Translations under genes and position numbers: made by a program
Assembly (NCBI GenBank): GCA_946406115.1
Contig: OX291544.1
Location: 29,095,521 to 29,159,520 of the forward strand
Length of the DNA stretch: 64,000 nt
Origin: Apoda limacodes
Lineage: Eukaryota > Arthropoda > Insecta > Lepidoptera > Limacodidae
Reading direction: 5' to 3'
The notes under the pieces: generated by a model
The model's input: only the letters and a program-made list of their open reading frames with translations
Database searches by the model: none
Told to the model about the DNA's origin: nothing
In this document: positions 23,257 through 33,141 of the stretch, one piece after another
Numbering within the stretch: position 1 is the first letter of the stretch
Layout of the letters: the number at the start of each line of letters is the position of its first letter

Positions 23257-24892
23257 CAGACGACGTATGGTCGTAGGCACCTGTGTTCGGTGTGGGAGCT
23301 ACGTGTGTGTCCATAGGTGCGTGTTCTGTGGAAGCTAAGGCTGAGGTAGTTGGGTTGCTAGGTGGTAGTGTGCCAGTAGCCTTAGCTCCGTTTGTGTTGG
23401 GTTCAACTGGGGATTCTGTGTCCGCCGAATCATCTCCACCCCCGACAGTGCTGAATTTGATGTACACACTGCCGGAGATGAAGGCGACTCGTCTATCCCT
23501 TCCCAGAATCTTCGCCACCTCGGATTCTGGAATGCCCAGGGTCAGGAAGATACCCTTCTCCTGCATGGTCGCGCCGTACAACTGCCATGATTTTACGTTG
23601 TACCATGGGTTCTGCGCGGTCAGCAGTCGATGGGTCCTCGTTAGGTCGACACCAATTGATTTCGGAAGCCACAGCGATGCGCGGACTCGCTTCGCTATAT
23701 CTGACTGTCGGATGACGGTCAGTTTGCTGTCCGAGATTGGTGACTGTAGGGTGGCTACAGTGTTTTTGAGCCAAGTTAGCGACTCATCATTCTCACACCA
23801 CATTTTGAGTACGCCTTCTGCTATGATAGGTTTCCCTCTAAATGCGGGTGCGAATGGTGGCTCGTTGTCTGTTGGTGAAGCAAGCGCTGCTTCAATAATC
23901 CTCTCTTCGATGGAGAGTTCGAGCTGCTGTGCTTGCTCCACCGTCAGGTCCGTGGCAGGCGTGACAGCAATAGCTATGAGCAGGTGCGTTTTACTCGCAT
24001 CGGCATAGCTAATTGCCGTCTTCCTTGGTGTCGGATCCAGCTTAGCGCGTTTCGGCCCGTCCCTTGGCGACAAGGTTTCATCGGGGCGCTCCCTCTTCGC
24101 CTTTGCAGGCGGTGCGGGATGTCCCAATTGCTCAGGTCGATTCGCTGCATAGCGTGATCCGCGCTTGTTAGGTCCGCGCTTCCGTTTTTTCCTCGGACTT
24201 GTTGTGGTTGCGATTGGTTGGGTTGACCTTGAGGTGTCCCTAGCTCGCTCCAGGAGTCCGCTTTGAGGAGCCTCGGACGTCGCCCCTCCCAGTGCTCCGC
24301 ACTGTCCAGTCGTGCTTGCGTTAGCCGTCATCATAGGCCCGCCCGCTGACTGTGTGGTTCCCGCACGCCCGTTGTGGCTGCGTTCCTCACTAAGCGCGTC
24401 GCAACTGGTCGAGGGCTTCGGCCAAGTCAACCTCGTAGCGGCATCGGTCAGAGCTGGGTCCTCTTGTCGGGTCTCCCCTTCAGTCGCGTTGGTTTGCTGT
24501 GCACCCTGGTCAGCGTTGGTCTTAGAAGGCTCGCTGTTTCCCGGTTGCACAGTGTTGTTTTTTGAGCGCCGTCCCCGGTGATGGCGGCGCCCGTTACGTT
24601 TTCTCCCTCCAGGGGCTGCTGGCTTGGCGGAGTTGACGGAAGCATTTCTGCGTTCATCTGCTCGACGCGGTGCAAGCTGCCAGGAGGCGTTAGAGGTTAT
24701 TTCTGCGCTGGGCATAGCGTTAGCTAGCTCGCGCAGGTTTATCGAGTGGGTTAGTGAAGTTTTGCTCCCCCCCAGAATACGTGGAGCAGCCTGAGCCCCC
24801 GAGCCTGAGCTCAAAGGTTCAGGAAGGGATTCTCCAGCGTCGTGGACGCTGGTACCCTCCTGGGGCAGTTTCCTTTTAAAATTCACTTCCAT
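23210..24892 (-). CDS. LOA-type ORF1: nucleic-acid-binding protein with DUF4780-like domain
   Basis: This 560-residue protein is the expected RNA-binding partner of ORF2; in this group ORF1 packages the element RNA. The N-terminal 290 residues are low-complexity, rich in Ala, Ser, Thr, Pro and Gly. They carry basic patches at about 97-111 ('RKRNGRRHHRGRRSK') and 234-247 ('RKKRKRGPNKRGSR') that could act in nuclear import or RNA binding. Residues about 295-482 form the only globular-looking part ('LTVEQAQQLELSIEERI', 'GVLKMWCENDESLTWL', 'VRASLWLPKSIG', 'GRDRRVAFISGSVYIKF'), which I match to DUF4780 found in LOA ORF1 proteins. There is no CCHC knuckle in this ORF. The start ATG at 24892 follows an A/T-rich 5' leader. 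The stop TAG at 23212-23210 lies inside ORF2. Confidence 0.9.
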   Translation of the reverse strand: MEVNFKRKLPQEGTSVHDAGESLPEPLSSGSGAQAAPRILGGSKTSLTHSINLRELANAMPSAEITSNASWQLAPRRADERRNASVNSAKPAAPGGRKRNGRRHHRGRRSKNNTVQPGNSEPSKTNADQGAQQTNATEGETRQEDPALTDAATRLTWPKPSTSCDALSEERSHNGRAGTTQSAGGPMMTANASTTGQCGALGGATSEAPQSGLLERARDTSRSTQPIATTTSPRKKRKRGPNKRGSRYAANRPEQLGHPAPPAKAKRERPDETLSPRDGPKRAKLDPTPRKTAISYADASKTHLLIAIAVTPATDLTVEQAQQLELSIEERIIEAALASPTDNEPPFAPAFRGKPIIAEGVLKMWCENDESLTWLKNTVATLQSPISDSKLTVIRQSDIAKRVRASLWLPKSIGVDLTRTHRLLTAQNPWYNVKSWQLYGATMQEKGIFLTLGIPESEVAKILGRDRRVAFISGSVYIKFSTVGGGDDSADTESPVEPNTNGAKATGTLPPSNPTTSALASTEHAPMDTHVAPTPNTGAYDHTSSDGESLDSKILGSLSD

Positions 24893-25210
24893 ATTTTAAA
24901 CTTTTTTTCTGCCGGTTTTGGTATGATGTGTGTTGTGTATGTGGTGAGTGGTGTTGGTGTGATGTAGTGGGTTGACTAGTGTGTGTCTGCGTGTGTGTGG
25001 GTTTGTGAGTTAGGGAAGGTGTGTGTGTGTGTGTGTGTATGTATGTGCATGTGTATGTATGTAGGACTGCATTTCCAAGTATGCCCGCTTTGCAGCTCAT
25101 TGGCTCCTTGATAAATGTAGGCCAGGGCCCTCCCCATTTATTCGGACTTGGGACCGGCACCGTCCAGCGTATACAGCACAAGTGCGTACACCTCTGCACG
25201 GGGTTGGGTT
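24893..25210 (-). promoter_or_regulatory. 5' UTR / presumed internal promoter of the LOA element
   Basis: The 318 bases upstream of ORF1 reach exactly to the 5' target-site duplication. They hold a purine/pyrimidine-alternating (GT)n-type tract (25019-25065) and a unique outer part (25080-25210). Non-LTR elements carry an internal polymerase II promoter at this place; no TATA-like or initiator motif stands out, so the promoter role is inferred from position only. Confidence 0.5.
25019..25065. repeat. (GT)n-type microsatellite within the LOA 5' UTR
   Basis: About 20 bases of pure gt repeat are followed by 'atgtatgtgcatgtgtatgt'. The tract belongs to the retrotransposon leader, not to the arm. 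Confidence 0.85.
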
Positions 25211-25222
25211 ATGCATTCACTA
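25211..25222. repeat. Target-site duplication, 5' side of the LOA element
   Basis: This 'atgcattcacta' is identical to 19518-19529 and marks the 5' end of the element. Ancestral arm sequence continues immediately after it. Confidence 0.9.
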
Positions 25223-25581
25223 ATGAAACTTTTAAACGAGTGAATTAAAACAAAAGAGGAAAATATATTTACGCCGCATCTACTTACTTGAGAAGCGTTT
25301 AAATACCAAGTTACAAAGTTGTAAACAAAACAATTAATTAAATATCCTGTAAGTTCACTAAATTTTAATTAGTTATTTTAAAAAGTGCCTTTAGATAATT
25401 ACTCGCAAAAAATCATCAAAGGATTTCGTGCTTATTTAGTCATAATTGTATTTTAAGGCAATTTTCCTGGCGTAGGTTATTTAGCAGCTTTATACTTAGG
25501 TAGGTAATTTTAACAAAGTGTTCAAAAACAATGATGTTGGCCAACATCGACGTTTTGTCTATATACGATAATCATCGGACA

Positions 25582-25872
25582 TTGATTTTATTTTATTTTC
25601 TTTATTGGGGATAACCAACAGTTATCACAATGAAACTTAATAACAAACGTATTTCATAGTTAAATCAATTATTGTGTATCACACACCGTTATCCACGGAT
25701 TTATAGATCGCGTCACTCGAAATACCTACTAACAAAATTATACTCAATAAATTTAAAAAAACCAAGACGTGTTACATTTTTTTTGTATAAGATATCTTAC
25801 GTACATTACGAAGAGCTTAGGTACATACAAGTATACAATATATATATAATATAAGAAGCTTTACTTTGACGT
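25582..25872. mobile_element. 0.29 kb left-arm insertion, retroelement tail-like
   Basis: Between 'atcggacattga' and 'cgatgttaaaaccctat' the left arm has about 290 extra bases compared with 37385-37410 in the right arm. It starts 'ttttattttctttattgggg', which looks like the complement of a retroelement 3' end, followed by AT-rich sequence. A 60-codon frame inside has no recognisable content. Confidence 0.55.
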
Positions 25873-26023
25873 TGACTTTTCGATGTTAAAACCCTATTAT
25901 CCCCATAGCTAACCAATTTTTTCACAATTATTTAGACCAGCAATCCTCATTTCCTCCTTCAAAACTTAGATTGAGAAGAAAATACTTTACATAAGAGCGA
26001 TAAATTACCTTGCATTACTGTAG

Positions 26024-26340
26024 CAAATTCAAAAACCGAACCCTTAGAATTTCTTTTTATTCGTCCGTTTGTATGTCCGTATGTCGCAGCATTGTAGGTT
26101 ACTAGCATTTGCTCGCAGTTCTATCCGCCTGTAATTCGGTTATCGGTGTAGGATATCAACGGCTTCATTCATAGAAGAAAAAAAACCGACACACGCTTGA
26201 CGTTTTCAAGTAGCCTTTCTTAGGACTAAAACAATCTCCATGCCAAATTTTATCTTAATCGATACAGCGGTTTAAGCGTGAAGAGGTTTAAGACGAACAG
26301 ACAGAGTTACTTTCACATTTATAATATTAGTATGGATTGC
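26024..26340 (+). repeat. Common lepidopteran interspersed repeat (long copy)
   Basis: 'cggtgtaggatatcaacgg', 'ctccatgccaaattttatct' and the end 'atttataatattagtatgga' match the copy at 48090-48366. Short end fragments are also present in the arms at about 825-855 and 59555-59590. This is one of the most abundant repeat types in moth and butterfly genomes. It forms the first sequence of the spacer. Confidence 0.7.
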
Positions 26341-26529
26341 TTTGCATAGATTGTCAAGCCTGCTTTTCGAGCGTAGGTATGTATGTCTAATCCTTTGGCA
26401 CGCTCTGAAGGCTAAACGGTTTGACGGATTTTAATATGTGAGGTATTTTTCACTATCATTAGATTCATCTTAACATAGGGTAGGTCCAAAAAAATATCGA
26501 ATCTATTTGAAACGAGAATAACAGCTATA

Positions 26530-27385
26530 GAGGACCATACGCGCTGCTTGCTGGACCTTCAGCTGACTATACGTCCGGACAGATATTCCGTCTCAGTGGA
26601 TGCGCCCCTTGGCTTCTCGGCTCACTGTCTCGTTTGGACTCAAGTGTCATGCACACTACTCGAATAATAATCATTCAGTTAGAAAATTCCAATACACGTG
26701 AAAAATATTCAGGCGACTAGCGAGCTATACCTCTGGGAGACGTGCTTTCTGGTCGCTTGCTAAAGCTGACTAGGCACTTTCCGTCTTCATGGAAGACTGC
26801 GAATGTGCACCCGGTGCCCAAAAAGGCGATAGATCAGATCTATCGAATTACAGGCATATCGCTATTACCTCTCTCCTCTCCAAGGTGATGGAGCGTGTGA
26901 TCAACACACAGCTTCTAAGATACCTAGAAGAACACGACCTGGTCAGTGATCGTCAATATAGCTTTCGCAACGGTTGCTCGACTAGTGACCTTATAGTGTA
27001 TCTCACACACCGATGGGCACTAGCCATTGAGAGTCAGGGGGAGGCATTGGCTTGTAGCCTGGACATAGCGAAGGCGTTCGATCGGGTCTGGCACCGGGGT
27101 CTTCTATCGAAGTAGCCATCTTACGAGTGCCCGAGGGTTTGTGCATATTGGTGGCTAGCTTTTTGTCTGGCAGACGCATACGAACCGTAGTTGATGGTAG
27201 TTGCTCTGATAGCATCGACATTAATGCTGGTGACCACACTGTCCAAGGTCTCTGACTGGGGACGGGTAAACTTGGTCCGATTCAACCCCACAAAGACACA
27301 CGTCTGCGCGTTAACCGCTAAGAAAGTCCCATTTACTGTGGTCCCACAATTCCAGAACATCACAATTCACACGGTATTGAGCTAG
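26530..27385 (+). pseudogene. Jockey LINE (family J) fragment: endonuclease end and reverse transcriptase start
   Basis: Frame pieces show 'LTIRPDRYSVSVDAPLGFSA' (end of the endonuclease), then reverse transcriptase 'LSNYRHIAITSLLSKVMERV', 'LVSDRQYSFRNGCSTSDL' and motif A 'ACSLDIAKAFDRVWHRGL' up to a stop at about 27112. The catalytic-box region is deleted; the copy resumes at 27240 with 'LSKVSDWGRVNLVRFNPTKT' and stops near 27385. The overlapping part is nearly the same family as 49418-50272. It lies in the spacer and has no partner. Confidence 0.85.
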
Positions 27386-27639
27386 TGGCCATAATCGTTC
27401 TGTCTGAGTTTTCAAACCACACATAGGGCATCTGCTGTGGTTTTATACCTGCTGTTATATCATGACAACAGTCACTGAGTCATCGGGTCCTGAACCTTAA
27501 AAACAGTCACTGAGCCATCTTTCGTGGAATCTATCTTATTATTTATTTTTATACTACCGGGGTGGCAAACAAGCTTACCATGTAAAATTTGTAATAAAAA
27601 ATTTCCACAATATATAGTATAAATGCGCTATTCAGCTAA

Positions 27640-27770
27640 TGCATGATAACGCCCCTTGTCATACGGCGCGGCTGATGTCGATCGCCCTAAGGAATAACGA
27701 TGTCCAGGTGTTAGGTTGGCCTGGAATCACCTGATCTGAATACCATTGAACGTGTTAAAGCGATTTAGTT
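27640..27770 (+). pseudogene. Tc1-like transposase 3' fragment
   Basis: The plus strand reads 'HDNAPCHTARLMSIALRNND' and 'VQVLGWPGIT', then after a one-base shift 'SDLNTIERVK'. These are the second catalytic Asp block (DNAPCHTA) and the third catalytic block (WPxxSPDLNPIE) of Tc1 transposases. The first catalytic block is absent. It may be the same family as the 5' half at 2168-2762, but the pieces do not overlap, so this cannot be tested here. Confidence 0.8.
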
Positions 27771-27779
27771 GAAATTTTT

Positions 27780-29340
27780 ATATGCTATTAGAATAAAAAC
27801 TTAAAAAGTTTTACTTTTTTTTAATTAAAACCTTTTTCAAAAAGAGAAAAGGTAAAAGACTTTGAGAATAGACTTTGAGACTTAATCTCATGATCTTGAA
27901 CTATCTACATACTCTCGGGCGAGCCAGGCTTGCATTCAGGAGGTTTTTTTTATCTTGCTTAATTTAATGCCTTCATTATTTTTTTTTTATTGAATAACAT
28001 TCACTTTTGCATAACAAATATTTTTATTTATTACAAACCGTTAAATTACCTTTTCATTGATACTCGTTTTATCTCTTAATTTTTGAATGTTTTTCTGAAA
28101 ACAATTAAATGGCCAATATCCCTAGATTGTGTTGATGTGCGTATACACTGTACTGTACCTTAGTACTGTTATTTGTCTATATAGGGTAACAGAAAATACG
28201 CAAAGCAAAGTTGTGCTCATATTTCAGAAATCTATACCATTTCATCAAAGCCGGCTCCGAAAGTACGAAACGTCTCAGGCTTAGTTTAAGTAATATTTGT
28301 ATGATCGGGCACTTGGTAGGGCCATTAAATTAGCGGGAAATAATAGAAAATGTAATGTACCATATTGTATTAAAATCAAATCTTTTTGTTTTTGATTTAT
28401 AACTAAAAAAAATTCGTACACCAACATACATTTTTTTTTGAAGGTGCTTGAGAATAGTGTGATGTAAATGAAAACAAAATCAAATTAAATCCAACTTGTG
28501 ACAGACGGACGTACGGGCTTGAAAATGATCTTGAATGGATTAGGTATTGTCTTTTAAGGTACGGAACCCTTAAAAATAAAATCGAAAGCGACCTAAAACA
28601 CATGATAATATAGTAGTATGAAGTATAACTTAATTAGAGTGTTAGTTGTAAATATTTTTTTTTACTTTTGTTTCTTAGTTTTGTTTAGATACATCGCTAC
28701 AGTAATTTTGTAATCTTTCTAACGTCACGGTTTTCATAATAATGTACTGAGTAAATGGTATCAAATTTCGTTACGCTGGCACTTACCGTATATTTTTAGT
28801 CAATTTGTAATTATTTTTATTTCATATTTTGATCGTTTTGGGGTGTTTTTTCTTATATTTAACTTTACCCTAAACAATATAGGGGAATAATAAGGCTTAA
28901 ATAAACCGACAGACGGACACAACGAAACTGAAAGGGTTCCTTTAAGATATTATGCTACCTAAAATTAGAAACACTATCATATGTTTCTTTTGTTAATTTC
29001 AAAATTTAAATTTGGAAAGTAAAGAATCATGCCAGGATGCTTTAAGTAACATGCCAATACATCGACAAATTAAAAAAAACCTCTTTCTTGTTATATTCTG
29101 TTATAAAACTGTTTTTTTTTGCAAAAGAGTTTATATGCATAAAATATGTTAGACAAATATAAACTATAATAAATTGACTAAGTACTCCTAACATTTTGTT
29201 TCAAATCACATTATCCTACATGAATTTATATATTACATCTAGGTAAAAAAGTCGTGAAAACTTAAAGTATCTATATCCTATAATAAAATTAATACTCTAT
29301 ACCTATCTTCTTTTTATATATAATCACTGTACATGTGTAT
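27780..29340. other. Spacer stretch without recognisable genes
   Basis: AT-rich sequence. Short repeat traces are seen at 28555-28585 ('aaggtacggaacccttaaaa') and 28900-28945 ('ccgacagacggacacaacga'), belonging to the same repeat class as 17352-17643. Reading frames of about 65 codons, such as the minus frame at 28403-28603, lack any family signal. Confidence 0.6.
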
Positions 29341-29344
29341 GCCA

Positions 29345-29500
29345 CTGTATTCCTCCTAAACGGCTGGACCGATTTGAATGTTTTTTTTTGTATGCGTTTG
29401 GGTGGCGCTAAACCATCCAGTTTAGATTCACAAATCAGCCCGGCAGATGGCGCTGCAGTCGGTATCATGCAGGAAAACGTCTGCCCGGTCAGCTAGTAAT
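29345..29500 (+). mobile_element. Helitron-like non-autonomous element end
   Basis: 'ctaaacggctggaccgattt' begins a segment that ends 'gtctgcccggtcagctagt'. A G/C-rich 3' end followed by CTAG and T is typical of lepidopteran non-autonomous Helitrons. No terminal inverted repeat or target duplication is seen, as expected for that class. Confidence 0.5.
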
Positions 29501-30670
29501 ATTATATTTTTTATGAGTTATTAAACACACTGTTATCATTCCCGATGACATTCTTAGGCTTTTATGTACTAACTTATCATAGTGACATTATTTATGGGAA
29601 TTAAATGAGGTAGTATTTCTGCTTAATGAAAGTAAAAAACTAACAACACCAATGTGATGATCTAATGTCAACAAGAAAAGAATATTTTAAATGTTTCACA
29701 ACAAACAAAGACAGGTATAATAAGATTTAAGTAAAACCACGAAGAATTCTAGGGCTTTAAAGAAAAACGACGATTGCAGCGTAACCACATAACCGTAATA
29801 CATGACAGACAATCTGCTCTTAGGCACAGAATAGAATAGCACGGTCAAACCAATGTAATGTGAGGTGGAGTACAATAAACCGCTTCAAATTATTCCGTGT
29901 TTTATGAGAAACAAGTTTTCTGTAGAGCCCTGTCTTGGTTTATATCCGTAAAACATGACTAGGAACCTGCTCTGGGGTGATATGTATGTAGTGCAAGACA
30001 CTGCATCTCAATCTAATCCAGTGGTTTCTTCAAGAACTGGTAACAGACATACTTATATACGCACTAACAAACTTTCACCCTAAATTCATATTGTATATAC
30101 CGTCTCGGCTCGTTCCGTCGCGTAGTCGTAGTGAGTAAAAAAAATACTATGATAAGATTTGTGTGTCTTTTTCTAGAGCAGAATTGCTACCATTTTACTA
30201 TATGGACGTCATTTTATTTAATTTTGTTTATTAATTTTGTAAAGTTAAGGATGTTTAATATGTGCCTGAAATTTGGCAAGGTAACCAGCATCATAAGGCC
30301 AGTCTGTCTCCTGCATAATTGGACAAGACAAGGAGTATTCTACATCTCACGGTACTGTCCAGATCTTGCCGAACAGCAATGCCGTCGCGAGACAGTGAGA
30401 GAGAACGAAAGCGGAAGGAAACTGCCCCGAAATTAACTGTTGCTTTCTTTCTGCGTTGGTTACTGTGATACAGAGAGATAGAGAGCGGAGGCAAATCCTG
30501 AGATTATTCTCAAATTTGCGACATAAAAATGTCTATAATTACAGTGCAACTTCTACATTACTTTAAAAACTAATTTTTTAAAATAAAATTAAATTAAACG
30601 CGAGATAATCGTGGACAAACATACATTCAAACGTACGGATCTAACTGAGAATCTCCTTTTTTGGAGTCGG
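29500..30670. other. Spacer stretch without recognisable genes
   Basis: No element could be assigned. A 101-codon plus frame at 30131-30436 crosses GC-richer sequence ('cgtcgcgagacagtgagaga') but has no family resemblance and no partner in either arm. Confidence 0.5.
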
Positions 30671-30678
30671 TTAAAAAT

Positions 30679-30710
30679 TAATAATTTCATAAATATTTAT
30701 GAAATTATTA
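30679..30710. repeat. Perfect 32-base palindrome
   Basis: 'taataatttcataaat' is followed directly by its own reverse complement with no loop. It is AT-rich and close to the 3' side of the YLDD retroelement. It may be a hairpin-forming relic or simple low-complexity chance. Confidence 0.8.
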
Positions 30711-30925
30711 TTTATTTTATTTGTTTATTACCGTAAGGGATGCAAATTATTATTATTTATGTTATGCAACTAAGTTTTTAAGGTATAAAACATTTCGTTT
30801 CGATTTGATTCGTTCCATTTCCGAGGTTCTGTTCAACTTATTGTTTTTTATAACTACATAATTTAAATTACAATGAACATTAGATATACAATAAAAATTA
30901 AAATTAAAATACATTTAAAATTATT

Positions 30926-33141
30926 TTATAAAAAGAATATCTCCTCCAGTGTACCGCCCTGTGGCATGGCGCCCATAATACTGGCGGCATTACCTTGCTG
31001 GATTGCTATGCTTAGCCTTTGAGCAAGGTAAAGACAAGCCCTAAAGTCACCAGAACTCAGCACGAGCCTTTTAGATAAATCCTTAAGAAAGGTTTTGGTA
31101 TCTGAAGACCATGGGCCCATTTTTAATAAGGTCTGAATATTTTCGGCGTTTGCGTAACTGTGCGAGTTCAGCCACGGCACCAGCTTTAGTAGACGCACTC
31201 TGAACGTAAGAAGGTGCTAAAGTGTCTGAACAGGTAGAATCCCATACCAAAGTGCGGCCGAGACTCCACGATACCAGAGTTGCACCATCAGGTTTCTTGC
31301 CATCATCTATAAACAAACCACATGGTTCTAACATTGTTGCAAGGTTTGCCACTTCATCACTAGAAAAATGCGGTTTGTTTAAAATACGACTAATGAGAGG
31401 AAGAGCTCCATGGGCAGACGACAGGAAGGTTGGAAGTGCTAAACTGGAGACTGTACGAATGCCAATACCGCCATACCTAACAGGGAGAGTCGCTTGAGGC
31501 TACGAACGATTATCAAACTGTAAATTCAATATTTTGGTAAGTTTGTTCTGAAATAAAGCATCAATTGAAACTGTTAAAGAAGAAAATTACCAAATAGAAC
31601 TACATTTAAGAAGATACATAAATTTTTATGTGAATAAATGAAAAAAATACCGTTACAGATAAATAGCCATATGTGGTTTGATTTCTGAAAGGTGATTAGA
31701 AAATTTATTAAATAGATTTAATTTAGAACTTACTATTGAAAAAATTGCGTCATCGAATATTGGAGCACCGAGAAGCGTAAAATTTGATCTATTGATCAAA
31801 CATATATTAGGTGCCACGGTACTAAATTTTTGCAAAAATTCATTTTTTATTTTTATATCTGTATTATCTGGAATAACTAGCTCACATTTACTAAAATTTA
31901 ATGATATGCCTAAAAGACAAAAACATTTTATTACGTTATTAAGGTCTTCCAAAACCGATGATACAGTTCCCCCAATAGATCCATCATCGAGATACCAGAC
32001 ATTGAAATTTGAAATGAGAGCAGATATAATAGGGTTAAAAGTCAAACTAAAAATTGTAGGCTCAAGAGGATCTCCCTGTTGGCAACCTACATTAGATGAA
32101 ATTTCGTCTTTTCCAAAGATTAGTTTAGCAGGTGTACCATAGCAATGCCACATATATTAATAAAATTCTGGAGTTTCTTTTAAAATTTCAGTTAGCAAAG
32201 CACCCCTGTCTACCGAGTTCAAAGCGTTTTTAACATACATTTTTAAACAAAATATGTACTGCACCTTCGCAGCCACCTTTAACGCCAAAACCTAATTGTT
32301 TGGGTTGAAAATGGGTAGCTAACTTGTCATGTAACTCATTACAACAAACTTTAGAAGCTAACCTTCTTATGGTACTACCGACGGCTATAGGTCGAATACC
32401 ACCATTTTTTTTCTTCAAAGCTATTAAGTTAGCGCCGTATAAAATTGGAACTATTTAATCTTAGTCCTTTCCAGATAACATCAAATTGATTAAAGCTGTT
32501 ATTTCTTTCAGTAAAGATTTCCCAGAATCACCAACTAAAGGACTGGTAAGATCTTTCAAATGTTGAGGTGATATTCCATCCACACCACCGGTAGACCCAG
32601 TAGGAAAACAATGTTTTGCAACTAAAGTATCAGATTCTGTTATAATTAAATGTTGTGATGTTGTAAAGACAAAACAGTCTCTGATGAGTTAGTAGCTAAA
32701 GAGTCATCAGAAAAAAGTAGTTTTGCCGCTCCTTTGATATTCCCATCAGATAGTTTATTCTCCACTGCTTTAATGACAGACCTGCGTGGTTCTCTCAACT
32801 GATTACTAATTATATCCGGGATTGTAATTGAGCTGGTATTTTGTTTAATTTTTGTAGTGAGAGATTTTTTTTCGTCTTTATTTTTTATATGTAAAATCGA
32901 ATAAGAAAACGTGAATAAATTCTGCCACGATTGAGGTGAATTTTCACTTAGGTACAACTGTATAGAATCGAATATTACTTCCAGGAGGAGGAATATTAAG
33001 TGTAGCGTTAGAATCGGAGGCACTTTTGTGACGTCTGTTTTTATGAATAGCTAAACCACGACGTCCTTTGTACAACTTACTGTCAAGACAAATAGGACAT
33101 TCAAGCAGTGATACAGGAGAAGCCATGATGTTACTAGACAT
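30926..33141 (-). pseudogene. Unusual retroelement: C2H2 finger, YLDD-type reverse transcriptase, PD...D C-terminus
   Basis: Reading right to left, 33141-32944 starts 'MSSNIMASPVSLLECPICL' and holds a C-x2-C-x14-H-x4-H finger. Next come 'WQNLFTFSYSIL' and 'NIKGAAKLLFSDDSLA' (33023-32646), 'FPTGSTGGVDGISPQHLKDL' (about 32590) and 'GGIRPIAVGSTIRRLASKV' (32418-32230). A junction at about 32225 removes the motif A Asp ('VKNALNSVDRGALL' remains). After 'GCQQGDPLEPTIFSLTF' comes the catalytic 'NVWYLDDGSIGG' (32153-31653). The end is 'TLPVRYGGIGIR', 'KPDGATLVSWSLGRTLVWD' and 'LSIAIQQGNAASIMGAMPQG' (31490-30926), with PDG...WD resembling a restriction-like endonuclease core. The YLDD box and layout differ from the Jockey and RTE elements around it. 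Similar proteins are, to my knowledge, multi-copy in marine invertebrates. Several frameshifts make this copy dead. Confidence 0.75.

Larger units (their letters stand above)
19530..25210 (-). mobile_element. Full-length LOA-type non-LTR retrotransposon, both ORFs intact
   Basis: This 5681-base element lies on the minus strand. It has a 5' UTR (25210-24893), ORF1 (24892-23210), an overlapping ORF2 (to 19615), an 85-base 3' UTR and a short (AACT)n 3' tail at 19530-19545, which appears as repeated 'gtta' on the plus strand. A perfect 12-base target-site duplication flanks it, and the right arm has the empty site. Endonuclease, reverse transcriptase and RNase H are all encoded, and no stop or frameshift interrupts either ORF. 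LOA placement within the I superfamily rests on the RNase H in ORF2 and the DUF4780-like ORF1; an R1-related clade is the main alternative. It is the youngest recognisable large insertion in the window and could be active. Confidence 0.93.
2..26018 (+). repeat. Left arm of a giant imperfect inverted repeat
   Basis: This segment matches 37272-60502 as a reverse complement, in collinear order. Anchor pairs read by eye include 2-300/60205-60502, 460-960/59400-59940, 1040-1240/58640-58850, 6560-6720/57630-57780, 8345-8400/55740-55790, 12950-13320/55080-55480, 15060-15300/54430-54690, 15660-15880/52800-53040, 15900-16145/50530-50770, 17640-17900/39430-39800, 18300-18650/38570-38940, 18900-19080/38100-38280, 19420-19520/37790-37900, 25211-25580/37400-37770 and 25900-26018/37272-37370. 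Around 15120-15210 and 17640-17770 the mismatch to the partner is about 6-7 %. The arm starts at or before the window edge. Without its private insertions it would be roughly half its present length. No conserved reading frame was seen in the shared sequence. Confidence 0.93.

Noticed and set aside
23283..24008. 241-codon plus-strand ORF
   Set aside because: It is the antisense shadow of the GC-rich ORF1 of the LOA element.
19530..25210. Telomere-specific TRAS/SART element
   Set aside because: The insertion site is ordinary arm sequence with a 12-base TSD and there is no telomeric repeat in the flanks.
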